This document shows positions 15,139 to 23,779 of a stretch of 64,000 nt of DNA, piece by piece (the stretch's first letter is position 1; every line of letters begins with the position of its first letter). This DNA is from Acidobacteriota bacterium (GTDB lineage Bacteria; Acidobacteriota; Holophagae; Acanthopleuribacterales; Acanthopleuribacteraceae): contig JASJCB010000018.1 in NCBI GenBank assembly GCA_030066195.1, positions 1-64,000 of the forward strand. The letters run 5' to 3'. The translations under genes were made by a program, and so were the position numbers. The notes under the pieces were generated by a model, which was not told where the DNA came from, did no database searches, and saw only the letters and a program-made list of their open reading frames with translations.

Positions 15139-15969
15139 ATGTACCGACACATCTCATACGAGGCCGCTCAACCGGCTGCCGTGATTACCCTTAATCGGCC
15201 CGATAAGCTGAATGCCTGGACCATGCTCATGGATCGCGAGGTTCGCGCCGCGTTGGCAGAGGCCGAGGCCGATCCCAAGGTGGTGGGCATTATCATTACC
15301 GGCGCCGGTCGCGCCTTCTGTTCGGGGGCCGACATGAGTCTGCTGGACGGCCTGACCCGGGGTAAAGGACCCGAAACCGACGACCTGCCGCCCCTCGCCC
15401 ACCCGGGTGACGGCGCCATGAGCGATTCCTTCCGCAAGACCTACAGCATGCTTGCCTCGGTGCGCAAGCCCGTCATCGCTGCCGTCAACGGGCCCTGCGT
15501 GGGCATGGCCCTGCCCATTTCCCTCTATTGCGACCTGCGCTTTGCTTCCGAGCACGCGGTCTTTATCTCGGCCTTTGCGCAACGCGGTCTGATCGCCGAG
15601 CACGGCGCCGCCTGGATGTTGCCGCGCCTGGTGGGCCTGGCCAATGCCATGGACATCCTGCTGTCCAGCCGAAAAATCGGCGCCGATGAAGCCGAGCGCA
15701 TGGGTCTGGTGAATCGCGTGATCCGCGAGGGCGACCTGTTGACCCACTGCCGGGAATACATTTCGCAGTTGGCCGCAACCTGTGCGCCCGGTTCCATGGC
15801 CAAGATCAAGCGCCAGGTCTACCACTACCTGGAGCAGCCCCTGGGCGCCGCCTATGACGAAAGCGAGGCCCTGATGATGTCCAGCTTCGCCGAGGAGGAT
15901 TTCAAAGAGGGCGTGTCGGCCTTTATGGAAAAGCGCGCCCCGCGCTTCCCCCGAATCGGCGAGAACTGA
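15139..15969 (+). CDS. Enoyl-CoA hydratase/isomerase family protein
   Basis: 276-aa crotonase-fold enzyme acting on acyl-CoA thioesters, most likely hydration of 2-enoyl-CoA in fatty-acid or related degradation. The oxyanion-hole segment is ITGAGRAFCSGADMSLL (about residues 54-70). The catalytic segment GLIAEHGAAWMLPRLVG (about 152-168) contains the family's second-shell Glu, followed by EAERMGLVNRVI. An insertion of about 20 residues after the oxyanion loop is slightly longer than in minimal family members. ATG 15139 has a strong GGGGAGG site. It is a single gene convergent with gpmI. The crotonase family is functionally broad, so the exact reaction is open. Confidence 0.85.
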   Translation: MYRHISYEAAQPAAVITLNRPDKLNAWTMLMDREVRAALAEAEADPKVVGIIITGAGRAFCSGADMSLLDGLTRGKGPETDDLPPLAHPGDGAMSDSFRKTYSMLASVRKPVIAAVNGPCVGMALPISLYCDLRFASEHAVFISAFAQRGLIAEHGAAWMLPRLVGLANAMDILLSSRKIGADEAERMGLVNRVIREGDLLTHCREYISQLAATCAPGSMAKIKRQVYHYLEQPLGAAYDESEALMMSSFAEEDFKEGVSAFMEKRAPRFPRIGEN

Positions 15970-15994
15970 AGCCTACATTTGACCAAACAGGCTC

Positions 15995-16045
15995 AGGCCG
16001 GCTCCGGTTCTGCCGGTTTCGGCTCTGCCGGCTTCGGCGCGGCCT
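15995..16045. repeat. Short GC-rich tandem repeat between convergent genes
   Basis: Two adjoining 15-bp units, GGTTCTGCCGGTTTC and GGCTCTGCCGGCTTC, with a related sequence on each side. The CCGGC/GCCGG content lets it fold into alternative hairpins. It lies in the 85 bp between the convergent hydratase and gpmI stops, so it could act as a two-way transcription stop, although there is no clear T-run. Confidence 0.4.
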
Positions 16046-16054
16046 ACCTTATAG

Positions 16055-17683
16055 TTAAATGGGTAATAGTAGCGAGGGATTCCAAATCTTGGGCGCCTCC
16101 AGTCCCAGAATGCCCGACAAGGTTGCCGCCACGTTGCCGATTCCCAGATCGGCGCCTTCCGCCAACTTACCGGGCACCTTCTGCTTTGGATCGTATAGCA
16201 CAAACGGCACCGGTGAAAGCGTATGTGATGTTTTGACGCGGAAGCTGCCGTCTTTATCCACCACTGGATTGCCATTTTTGTCCATCTCGTACATCTCGTC
16301 GCAGTTGCCGTGATCCGCGGTGAGCATGCAGACGCCGTCCGCGCGGTGCACGGCGGCGATCAGCCGCCCGAGTTGAATGTCCAGGCAGGTCATGGCCGCA
16401 ATCGCCGCTTGCAGGTTACCGGTGTGGCCCACCATGTCGCCGTTGGCGTAATTGGCGCGCAGGAAACGGTACTTGCCGCTCGCCAGGGCCGCGATCAGGG
16501 CGTCGGTGATCTCGGCGGCCTTCATCCAGGGGCGTTGGTCGAAGGGGCAGTTGTCGGAGGGGATTTCCATATAGGTTTCGGTGTTTGCATCCACCTTGCC
16601 CGAGCGGTTGCCGTTCCAGAAGTAGGTGATATGGCCGTACTTCTGGGTTTCGGAGACCGCGAACTGGGTGATGCCCTCCACGGCCAGGTAGTCGGTGAGC
16701 GTGTTGGTGATGTTGGGCGGGCCGACCAGGTAGTTCTTGGGGCAGTGGGTATCGCCGTCGTATTCCATCATGCCCGCGTAGAAGACCTCGGGCCGCCGCA
16801 CGCGCTCGAAACCGGTGAAGTCGTCCCCCTCGTCGAACGCCCGCGAAATCTCCATGGCGCGGTCGCCGCGGAAGTTGAAGAAGAGCACGCTGTCGCCGTC
16901 TTCCACCGGACCCACGGGTTGACCTTCTTGAGTGATCACGAAGCCGGGAAGATCCTGGTCGATAATGCCGGGCTGTTGCTCCCGATAGGTTTCCACGGCG
17001 CGCATGGCGCTGGGAAAAGCCTGTCCCTGTCCAAGCACGTGCAGATGCCAACCGCGCTCCACCATGGCCCAATCGGCCTCGTAGCGATCCATGGTGACCT
17101 TCATGCGCCCGCCGCCGCTGGCAATGCGATAGTCGCAGCCGTTCTCGTTAAGCTGCTTCAGGTGAGCTTCCAACTGTTGGATGTAGACATGCGCGGTTAC
17201 ACCGCCCACATCGCGCCCGTCCAGCAGCACATGGCAGCGCGCCCGCTTGACGCCTTCGGCGGCGACCCGGCTGAGCATGGCCTTCAGGTGGTCGATATGG
17301 CTGTGCACATTGCCGTCGGAGAGCAGGCCCATGAAATGCAGGGTGGTATCGCGGACCCGCACGCGCTCCAAGGCGGTCTTCCAGGCGTCGCCCTCGTATA
17401 ATGTGCCGGAGGCAATCGCATCGTTCACCAGTTTGGCGCCCTGCTCATAGATCTGGCCCGCGCCCAGGGCGTTGTGACCTACTTCCGAGTTGCCCATGTC
17501 CTTATCGCTGGGCAAACCCACGGCCGTGCCGTGCGCCCGCAACGTGGTAAAGCGGCTGTTCCCGCGCAGGGCGTCCCAAACGGGCGTAGGCGCCAGTTTG
17601 ATCGCGTTGCCGGCCGTGCTGCTCACCTCGCCGACGCCGTCCAAAACAATCATGACTACAGGTCCGTCAATTCCACCGGTCAT
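16055..17683 (-). CDS. gpmI: 2,3-bisphosphoglycerate-independent phosphoglycerate mutase
   Basis: 542-aa glycolytic enzyme interconverting 3- and 2-phosphoglycerate; alkaline-phosphatase fold with two Mn2+ ions. The N-terminal metal site is VLDGVGE (residues 13-19). The catalytic phosphoserine is Ser66 in DMGNSEVGHNALGAG. Further metal and substrate blocks are HSHIDHLKAML, LLDGRDVGG, and the C-terminal LTADHGNCDEM. The length is a little above the usual 510-515 aa. ATG 17683 opens the frame. It is last in a minus-strand run valS, AlbA_2 protein, small membrane-anchored protein, gpmI. Confidence 0.95.
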   Translation of the reverse strand: MTGGIDGPVVMIVLDGVGEVSSTAGNAIKLAPTPVWDALRGNSRFTTLRAHGTAVGLPSDKDMGNSEVGHNALGAGQIYEQGAKLVNDAIASGTLYEGDAWKTALERVRVRDTTLHFMGLLSDGNVHSHIDHLKAMLSRVAAEGVKRARCHVLLDGRDVGGVTAHVYIQQLEAHLKQLNENGCDYRIASGGGRMKVTMDRYEADWAMVERGWHLHVLGQGQAFPSAMRAVETYREQQPGIIDQDLPGFVITQEGQPVGPVEDGDSVLFFNFRGDRAMEISRAFDEGDDFTGFERVRRPEVFYAGMMEYDGDTHCPKNYLVGPPNITNTLTDYLAVEGITQFAVSETQKYGHITYFWNGNRSGKVDANTETYMEIPSDNCPFDQRPWMKAAEITDALIAALASGKYRFLRANYANGDMVGHTGNLQAAIAAMTCLDIQLGRLIAAVHRADGVCMLTADHGNCDEMYEMDKNGNPVVDKDGSFRVKTSHTLSPVPFVLYDPKQKVPGKLAEGADLGIGNVAATLSGILGLEAPKIWNPSLLLPI

Positions 17684-17738
17684 ATGCCGCCTCCAACTGG
17701 TCGATTCAAAATAGTCGAGTCAGGAATAAATTTCCGCC

Positions 17739-18206
17739 CTACAAACCGTAGTTCGCGCCCTCCTGCCATTCCAGTTGCCAGATGCGCCACGTGCCGCCCT
17801 CGCGTCGGAAGGTCAGGTTGAACTTGCCGCGATCCTGGGGAAGCGCGGTATCGCTCATAAACAAGTCCAGATCGGCGTGCACCAGATCCGGGTTGGTGTC
17901 TTGGGAAACCTTCAAGGAGAGAATGTTCAACGATATATTGGGATAGCGCAGGAAGATGCCCTTCAAGACCCGCAAAATCTGTTGCTTGTCGCGATTGCTC
18001 TCGTCTTGTACCTCTTCGCTGAGCCACTTGCGGAAAGGCTTGATATTGCGCGCCTCCGCGGCGGCAACCAGTTCTTCCACGGCTTTCTTACAAACGGCTT
18101 CCGGCGACCCGGGCTCCGGTTGCAGGGCATACCAGGTCATCCAAATCAACAACAGGGCTGCCGCGATCACGGCAATCTTGCGAGGCGAATCGACAAACTG
18201 TTTCAT
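17739..18206 (-). CDS. Small membrane-anchored protein, NTF2/SnoaL-like (155 aa)
   Basis: I do not recognise a named family. An N-terminal hydrophobic segment (residues 11-27, IAVIAAALLLIWMTWYA) should anchor it in the inner membrane with the rest periplasmic. The remainder has the helix-then-beta-sheet pattern of NTF2-like proteins: EAVCKKAVEELVAAAEARN, then beta strands ending GGTWRIWQLEW. Such folds often bind small ligands or serve as accessory domains. Its ATG overlaps the stop of the upstream AlbA_2 gene (ATGA), so the two are translated together; gpmI follows 55 bp later. Confidence 0.6.
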   Translation of the reverse strand: MKQFVDSPRKIAVIAAALLLIWMTWYALQPEPGSPEAVCKKAVEELVAAAEARNIKPFRKWLSEEVQDESNRDKQQILRVLKGIFLRYPNISLNILSLKVSQDTNPDLVHADLDLFMSDTALPQDRGKFNLTFRREGGTWRIWQLEWQEGANYGL

Positions 18207-18868
18207 CTGTTCTTCCAGGGAATGACCAAAGAGAACTCGCGGCGTTTCTCGTTGAAGAAACCGTGGATCCAGCCGTTGCGTTCCAATTGGACAATAATCT
18301 TCTTCGCCCGGTGCGGCGAGATGTTGGCCGATTTGGCCAACATGTTCAGGGTCTGGCGAGGTCGCTTGTTGAGCGCGTTGAGCATGTGGATGGCGTGCCG
18401 GTCCAGGCGGGCGATTTCGGCCTCGTCTACCTCGGAATTCTCGGTGCGGCGCATGCTCTTGATGCTCTTTTTGTCCAGCGGCAGGTTTTCCTTACCCGAG
18501 CGGAAGAAGGGCCAGGTGTCCTTGGGATTGTTGGGCGCCACCGCGTAGACCGGTTTCTCGTGCGCCTCGGGCACTTCGACCACCAACACTTCCATACCCA
18601 GCACGGGCCAGACGGTCATCTTGAGACGGATCGCGGGATTGCAATGGAACTGGCTGACCTGTTCCACCAGTTCACGGGTGCCGTTGACGCTTTCCAGACC
18701 GACCACCTCGCAATCGTCGTTCACGCCGAAGAACACGGTGCCGCCGCTGGAATTGGAAAACGCGGAGAACGTACGCGCCAGGCGCTCCAATTTCGGCACC
18801 TGGCGTTTGAATTCCACGGTCAGGCATTCGCCGCTTTTGACCATGCGCATCCAGTCTTTTTTTGCCAT
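18203..18868 (-). CDS. AlbA_2 (Schlafen-type) putative DNA-binding protein
   Basis: 221-aa cytoplasmic protein. The N-terminal two thirds form an AlbA_2 domain: 'LTVEFKRQ' at about residue 16, then TFSAFSNSSGGTVFFGVNDD (about 33-52) and a beta strand VLVVEVPEA. The C-terminal 70 residues look like a winged helix (RQTLNMLAKSANISPHRAKK). AlbA_2 proteins are usually transcription regulators or nucleic-acid-binding proteins. It begins one base after the valS stop and its end overlaps the next gene by 4 bp, so it is transcribed with valS. A helicase domain, often attached to AlbA_2, is absent. Confidence 0.75.
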   Translation of the reverse strand: MAKKDWMRMVKSGECLTVEFKRQVPKLERLARTFSAFSNSSGGTVFFGVNDDCEVVGLESVNGTRELVEQVSQFHCNPAIRLKMTVWPVLGMEVLVVEVPEAHEKPVYAVAPNNPKDTWPFFRSGKENLPLDKKSIKSMRRTENSEVDEAEIARLDRHAIHMLNALNKRPRQTLNMLAKSANISPHRAKKIIVQLERNGWIHGFFNEKRREFSLVIPWKNR

Positions 18869-21520
18869 TTACTCCCGGCCTAGTACTTCCAGATCCTTGC
18901 GGGTCTGTTCCAGTGTTTCCATTTGCTGTTTCAGTTCCTCGTACTCGCCGCGAACCTTGGCAACAACGGCTTCGGGTGCTTTATCGGTGAACTTGGGATT
19001 GTTCAGGCGCCCTTCCAGGCCTTTCGCCTGCTTTTGGATCTTGGCAAGCTTCTTGTCCATTTTAGCAAGCTCTGCCTCAATATCCAAATGTCCGCGTAAA
19101 TCCAGGTAGGCGCTCATGCCCTTGACGGCGAGCGCGGTGCAACCCGAGGGCGCGGTGTCGTCGTCCAGGAAGTCGAATCCTTCCAGGCCGGCCAGGCGCA
19201 GCATCATGGGCTTCAACTCCTCGATGCGAGTGCGGGTGGCCTCCGGCGCGTGGAAGTGAAGCTTGAAATGGGCCGTGCCGGGCAGACCGTAGGATTTGCG
19301 CGCGGCGCGGACGCCGGTGATGACTGCCTGCAAGCGCTCCATGGCTTCGTCCACCTCGGTGTCGATCGCGGACTCATCGGCCTCGGGCCAGGACTGCGTC
19401 ATCAGGAAGGAGTGCTCGGGCCGCTCTTCCAACTGCTGCCAAAGCTCCTCGGTGACATACGGCATGAAGGGGTGCAACAGGCGCAGGCAGGTTTCCTCCA
19501 CGTACAGGGTGCGGCCCAGGATGGCGGCCTTCTCGGCATCGTCCGCTTCTTCCAGAACGGGCTTCAGGAACTCCACGTACCAGTCGCAGTACTCGCCCCA
19601 GAAGAAGTTGTAGATGCGGCTCGACGCGGCGGCCACACGGAATTCTTCCATGTCTTCCTCGACCGCCTTCACGGTAGAGGCCAGGCGGCTGAGAATCCAG
19701 CGACCGGTGACGTCCTGGGGTTTGTCGCGCCAGTTGGGATCGGGCGTCACGCCCTCGAACTTCATTTGGATGAAGCGTGTGGCATTCCAGATCTTGGTTG
19801 CGAAGCCTTTGCCCAATTTACAGCTCTCCGAACCGAACCGGGCATCCTGGCCGTAGGGCGTATTGTAGACAATGGTAAAGCGCAGGGCGTCGGCCCCGTA
19901 TTCCTCGATCAGATCCAGCGGGTCGGGCGAGTTGCCCAGGGTCTTGGACATCTTGTGGCCCAGTTCGTCGCGCACGATGCCGTTGAAGTACACCTTTTGG
20001 AAGGGCACCTCGTCCATGAATTCCAGGCCCGACATGATCATGCGCGCCACCCAGAAGAAGATGATATCGGCGGCGGTGACCAGGGTTTGCGTGGGGTAGT
20101 AAGCATCCAGGTCCGGCGTTTTGTCCGGCCAGCCGAAGACGCTGAAGGGCAACAGCCAGGAACTGGCCCAGGTGTCCAACACGTCGGGGTCCTGCTCGAT
20201 GTTGGTCGAGCCGCATTGGGCGCAGGCGGTCGGGTCCTCCAACTCGCAGGTCTGGTGACCGCAGTCGTCGCAGTACCAGACCGGGATGCGGTGACCCCAA
20301 ACCAGCTGGCGCGAGATGCACCAGTCACGAATATTGGTCAGCCAGTGATTATAGGTATTGACCCAACGCGGCGGGTGCAGTTCGATACGGCCGTCGGCCA
20401 CCGCTTCCATGGCCCGTTTCGCCATATCGTCCATCTTCAGGAACCACTGCTCGCTGAGATAGGGCTCAACGATGTCCTTGGTGCGGTAACACACACCCAC
20501 CGAGAGCTTGTGCGGTTCGATCTTTTCCAACAGGCCCAACTCTTCGAAGCGCTTGACCACGGCCTTGCGCGCCTTGTTGCGGTACATGCCGCGAAACTCC
20601 TCGGGTACGTTGTTGTTCATATGGGCGGTCTTGTCCATGACCGTGATGAATTCCAGGCCGTGGGTCTTGCCCATTTCGAAGTCGTTGGGATCGTGCGCGG
20701 GAGTAACCTTCACACAGCCGGTGCCGAACTCGGGGTCCACGTGTTCGTCCGGGAAGATAGGGATCTCGCGACCGACGAGAGGCAGGATGACTTTCTTGCC
20801 GACCAGGTGGGCGAAGCGCTCGTCCTCGGGATGGACGGCCACACCGGTGTCGCCGAACATGGTCTCGGGGCGCGTGGTGGCGACCACCAGGTACTCGTCG
20901 GAGTCCTTGATGGGATAGCGGAAGTGCCACAGGAAGCTGTCGCGATCCTCGCGATCGACCTCGTCGTCGGAAAGCGCGGTTTGCAGCTTGGGGCACCAGT
21001 TCACGATGTAGTTGTCGCGGTAGACCCAGCCCTTGTCGTAGAGGCGCTTGAAGAAGGTGCGGACGGCGCGGGAAAGGCCTTCGTCCATGGTAAAGTACTC
21101 GCGGTCCCAATCACAGCTGCATCCCAGTTTGCGCAACTGTTCGATGATGATGCCGCCGTACCGGTGCTTCCATTCCCAGATCTTGTCCACCAGTTCTTCA
21201 CGGGAAAGATCCTCGGGCTCCACGCCCTGGTCGCGCAGCCCTTCTTCCACCTTGTTCTGGGTCGAGATACCGGCGTGATCCGTGCCCGGCACCCAGCAGG
21301 TATTGTAGCCCTGCATGCGCTTCCAGCGGATGAGGATGTCCTGAATGGTGTTGTTGAGGACATGGCCGATGTGCAGAATGCCGGTAACGTTGGGCGGCGG
21401 AATGACGATCGTGTACTTCTCGCCGTCGTCATCCTTCTTGGAAGCAAATAACTTATTCTCTTCCCAGGCTTTATACCATCGTTCTTCAATTGCTTTGTGT
21501 TCGTAGTGTTTGTCGAGCAT
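18869..21520 (-). CDS. valS: Valyl-tRNA synthetase
   Basis: 883-aa class I aminoacyl-tRNA synthetase charging tRNA-Val. The HIGH motif lies in PPPNVTGILHIGHVLN (about residues 41-56). The large CP1 editing domain (about 190-340) contains TTRPETMFGDT. The KMSKS motif is GHKMSKTLGNS (about 523-533). A zinc-ribbon-like insertion with CDDCG and CAQCGS precedes 'DVLDTWASSW'. The C-terminal coiled coil (about 815-883) ends the protein, as in bacterial ValRS. ATG 21520. It is first of a run with the AlbA_2 gene, whose ATG directly follows the stop. Confidence 0.97.
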   Translation of the reverse strand: MLDKHYEHKAIEERWYKAWEENKLFASKKDDDGEKYTIVIPPPNVTGILHIGHVLNNTIQDILIRWKRMQGYNTCWVPGTDHAGISTQNKVEEGLRDQGVEPEDLSREELVDKIWEWKHRYGGIIIEQLRKLGCSCDWDREYFTMDEGLSRAVRTFFKRLYDKGWVYRDNYIVNWCPKLQTALSDDEVDREDRDSFLWHFRYPIKDSDEYLVVATTRPETMFGDTGVAVHPEDERFAHLVGKKVILPLVGREIPIFPDEHVDPEFGTGCVKVTPAHDPNDFEMGKTHGLEFITVMDKTAHMNNNVPEEFRGMYRNKARKAVVKRFEELGLLEKIEPHKLSVGVCYRTKDIVEPYLSEQWFLKMDDMAKRAMEAVADGRIELHPPRWVNTYNHWLTNIRDWCISRQLVWGHRIPVWYCDDCGHQTCELEDPTACAQCGSTNIEQDPDVLDTWASSWLLPFSVFGWPDKTPDLDAYYPTQTLVTAADIIFFWVARMIMSGLEFMDEVPFQKVYFNGIVRDELGHKMSKTLGNSPDPLDLIEEYGADALRFTIVYNTPYGQDARFGSESCKLGKGFATKIWNATRFIQMKFEGVTPDPNWRDKPQDVTGRWILSRLASTVKAVEEDMEEFRVAAASSRIYNFFWGEYCDWYVEFLKPVLEEADDAEKAAILGRTLYVEETCLRLLHPFMPYVTEELWQQLEERPEHSFLMTQSWPEADESAIDTEVDEAMERLQAVITGVRAARKSYGLPGTAHFKLHFHAPEATRTRIEELKPMMLRLAGLEGFDFLDDDTAPSGCTALAVKGMSAYLDLRGHLDIEAELAKMDKKLAKIQKQAKGLEGRLNNPKFTDKAPEAVVAKVRGEYEELKQQMETLEQTRKDLEVLGRE

Positions 21521-21763
21521 GATTGAACCCCGCGCTCAAAAAAGTCTGCCCATTATACATGGAAGCAACCGCCGGCAAAACAAGCAGATCGGAAATCGTG
21601 CACCCGGATGGGATTACAGACGGAATGCGGTATAGTTTTTGTGGTGCTGAGCCAATCCAGAATCCGGCACTTTTTCTCGAAAAAGGCAATTGTCTTGACC
21701 CGTAATTTTATAAGCGCTAAACTTGAATTGTCGCAAGCTGCGACCATTACACGGAGGTTGTAA

Positions 21764-22300
21764 GTGGCTCCGGGCTTTTTGTCCAGGCCGGCGCGGATGT
21801 CCCTGGACGACACGTTGGACTGTGCTTACAAAACGGAATTTCAGACGGAACGCCGTGAAACCATGACCGTAAAAGCGTTGCTGCTGCGTCTCCCCTATTT
21901 CACCCTGGCGCTGCCGCCGCGAAAGCTGTTGAACCGATTCCTGGGCGAGGGCCGAGCCCGGGGTTTTCAATGGCAGCCGTTTCGCCTGACCGAAAAGGCC
22001 TATGAGAAGTTCCTGCGCGAGGGCAGAGACGACCGGGTCCTGGAAACCACGGAGCCGCCGGAGGATATCGAGGACCTGGAGCACTGGCTGGTCTGGCTGA
22101 TGGAGGAGCGTCACGGCATCCCCGCGGGCCGCCACCGACGCCTTCGGGAAGTGGTCCACCGCCTGGAAGAGGCCGTGGCCCGGGTGACGCGTGAAGGCGA
22201 CGAGGAACGCCGCATCGAGTTGCACCTGCAACTGATCGACGCCAAGACCATGCTGAAGATGTACATCGGCCACCACCTGGAAAAGAACCTGGGGAAATAA
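21764..22300 (+). CDS. Hypothetical protein (178 aa)
   Basis: I do not recognise this protein. It starts at GTG 21764 with GGAGG six bases upstream. It is hydrophilic and mostly alpha-helical, rich in Arg and Glu; the middle has an 'EPPEDIEDLEHWLVWLMEE' helix and the C-terminal half has long charged helices that could form a coiled coil. No signal peptide or membrane segment. It is divergent from valS and followed by the gene-poor accessory region, so it marks the end of the conserved block. Confidence 0.6.
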   Translation: MAPGFLSRPARMSLDDTLDCAYKTEFQTERRETMTVKALLLRLPYFTLALPPRKLLNRFLGEGRARGFQWQPFRLTEKAYEKFLREGRDDRVLETTEPPEDIEDLEHWLVWLMEERHGIPAGRHRRLREVVHRLEEAVARVTREGDEERRIELHLQLIDAKTMLKMYIGHHLEKNLGK

Positions 22301-22993
22301 GGCCCGCCGTGACCTTCGCGCCGGGGCCTTACGCCGGGGAATAGAGACAACCGTTCCGGGGAAGACAAGCGATCGGTTCGCCGAAGACGGCTCCGTTCCC
22401 GAGCGCCGGAGTTGTTGTTTGAAAAAACACAAGGCCCTTCCCGGGAACAGGTCCGAACGCGCCGAAAAGAGGGGTTCTTTTCCCGGAATGATAACCATTC
22501 GATGCTTCAAACCCACCTCCAATCCCGAAAATGGATCATCACGGCGCCGGATTTGACAACTTCGACCCAAGTTTGAAGGCGGTCGGCTCTCGCCGCTTCG
22601 GTACGATTCCGAGAAATACAACCGAAAGGGACGCTTGGTTGGGTCTTTTTCCGGGCAAAACAGCCGGTTCGGCCATACCGAGGGGTACTAATCCCGAGCA
22701 CGGAACCACCCCGAGGAGTTGAAACTGGCATCACTCCCGGGAATGATGCCGCCTTCGCGGTCGCAAGGTGGTTCCATTCCCGGGCAGTGGACCGCCGGAC
22801 CGGCCGAAAAGGGGCTCCTAATGTAAAAAAGTTACACATTTTTGGCCTGCACCGCCAAAAACACCCAAATGAGATGTATTGACGGAAAATCAACATCTTT
22901 CCGCGTTGTCGGCATGAAGACCGATGGGCCGAACAGCATGGCCCGGCCGAGACACCCATCTCATTTCCGATGCGAAGATGCGAACGGGGTGTG
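22301..22993. other. Non-coding stretch with recurring TTCCCGGGAA-like sequences
   Basis: About 690 bp without a credible gene. Copies or near-copies of the 10-bp palindrome TTCCCGGGAA occur at 22438-22447 (perfect), about 22480-22489, 22735-22743 and 22777-22784, with partial forms between (about 22335 and 22646). Long open frames exist here only because stop codons are rare; their sequences are not protein-like. It probably represents eroded mobile or repeat sequence. Confidence 0.5.
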
Positions 22994-23022
22994 TTGAAAA
23001 AGTAATGAGGCAACCGTATAAT
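22994..23022 (+). promoter_or_regulatory. Near-consensus sigma-70 promoter of the RiPP precursor gene
   Basis: TTGAAA at 22994-22999, exactly 17 bp, then TATAAT at 23017-23022. Start of transcription is expected near 23029, leaving a leader of about 44 nt with a GGAG ribosome site. It is the best promoter match I see in the window and points to strong expression of the small gene at 23073. Confidence 0.75.
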
Positions 23023-23072
23023 ACGGAGATGTTCCATCTGCCTTAAAATTCATCATCACTGGAGAATCAGCA

Positions 23073-23288
23073 ATGAAGAAAAAGCTCCCGCTTAAAGAAC
23101 TGAAAGTACAAAGCTTCATCACCGATCAGAAGAACACCGGCGGCGCCGCGACCGGCGAGATTGCGTGCTTCAGCAATATCGAATACACGGACTGCTGCCC
23201 CACCCAGGCGCCGACATGCCAGATTGCGTGCTTCAGTAATGTCGAATACACGGATTGCTGCCAGACCAGAAATGTCATCCTATGCTGA
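23073..23288 (+). CDS. RiPP precursor peptide, lanthipeptide-type leader with duplicated core
   Basis: 71-aa peptide. The N-terminus MKKKLPLKELKVQSFIT matches the leader style of class I (pinensin-like) lanthipeptide precursors, whose leaders carry L.L..LKV.SF.T. A Gly-Gly (residues 23-24) is a possible processing site. The C-terminal part has two copies of a 13-residue unit, IACFSNIEYTDCC (30-42) and IACFSNVEYTDCC (51-63), 21 residues apart, followed by Thr and further Cys; eight Cys in all. Thr and Ser near Cys fit lanthionine formation; the Cys-Cys pairs could instead form disulfides or other links. ATG 23073 has GGAG upstream and a near-consensus promoter. No modification enzyme (LanB/LanC/LanM), protease or exporter lies in the window, so it is an orphan here. 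Confidence 0.75.
   Translation: MKKKLPLKELKVQSFITDQKNTGGAATGEIACFSNIEYTDCCPTQAPTCQIACFSNVEYTDCCQTRNVILC
23158..23262 (+). repeat. Two 42-bp direct repeats inside the RiPP gene, 63-bp period
   Basis: Copy 1 at 23158-23199 and copy 2 at 23221-23262 differ at only a few positions, mostly third codon bases or Ile/Val. The 63-bp period equals 21 codons. This points to recent in-frame duplication of the core peptide, which is common in RiPP precursors. Confidence 0.85.
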
Positions 23289-23495
23289 AAAAGGCCGCCC
23301 GTATTGACCGGCCGAGAGGCCGGTCATCTCACGAGCAACCGGACGGCATCTGAGGAATGCCCCCGCTTGTCTGATGCGCCGTTCGGCAACAAGGACAACA
23401 CTCAGTTGGTCCCTGGTCTCCCAGAGCCGCTTTATGAAGTGGTCTCTTCCAACCACATTCCCGGGATCCGCGGGCCCACCGGGATTGGCTTTCAT
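23280..23495 (-). pseudogene. Truncated P-loop ATPase (N-terminal fragment)
   Basis: 71-aa frame with AGGAGG upstream of its start. Its beginning 'NPGGPADPGNVVGRDHFIKR' followed by 'QLSVVLVAERRI' is typical of mobile-element-associated ATPases, in which the next residues form the Walker A loop (GKT). Here the sequence diverges exactly at that point and stops 29 residues later, so the ATP site and the rest of the protein are missing. Its end overlaps the end of the RiPP gene by 9 bp on the opposite strand. Either the RiPP segment was inserted or the ATPase tail was deleted. Confidence 0.5.
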
Positions 23496-23538
23496 GACGC
23501 GCCCTCCTACCTTACAGTCGATACACGCTGACTTGCGC

Positions 23539-23574
23539 GTACGTCAAACTTGACGTACATCAAGATTGACGTAC
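23539..23574. promoter_or_regulatory. Operator-like repeat: three TTGACGTAC half-sites
   Basis: GTACGTCAA (23539-23547), two bases, then TTGACGTAC (23550-23558) form a perfect inverted repeat. A third half-site TTGACGTAC lies at 23566-23574, 16 bp from the second. It is 44 bp upstream of the truncated ATPase start, the right place for an operator of that gene. The regulator is unknown. Confidence 0.55.
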
Positions 23575-23596
23575 ATCTTCCACTATTTCAAGTTTG

Positions 23597-23635
23597 CTAT
23601 CACGCGGCGATGTGGATGCTTTGCCTGATCACTTG
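23597..23635. repeat. 40-bp direct repeat, copy A
   Basis: CTATCACGCGGCGATGTGGA followed by TGCTTTGCCTGATCACTTGC. It matches copy B at 24715-24754 with two mismatches. The two copies bracket the nuclease gene at 23780-24511. Confidence 0.8.
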
Positions 23636-23779
23636 CCCCTTTGATTGCCCGAGCCGTTGAAAAAGAAAGTGGAGAGGTGGAGGGAGACATCCCCTCCCAT
23701 AAACTCTAGTGGTATGACGAGTGGGATCAGAAGGCGACATGAAATTCTTCAACACGGCCGGACCGGGAACTTTCGGTGA

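Noticed and set aside
19250..21451. 733-codon open frame on the plus strand antisense to valS
   Set aside because: It lies wholly within valS, has no ribosome site or family-like motifs, and arises from the high GC content that removes stop codons opposite a real gene. Similar frames opposite the propeller kinases (13215-14699, 37608-39431) were dropped for the same reason.
22507..23037. 176-codon minus-strand open frame in the gene-poor region
   Set aside because: The translated sequence is rich in Arg, Cys and Pro with no structure, has no ribosome site and covers the promoter of the RiPP gene.
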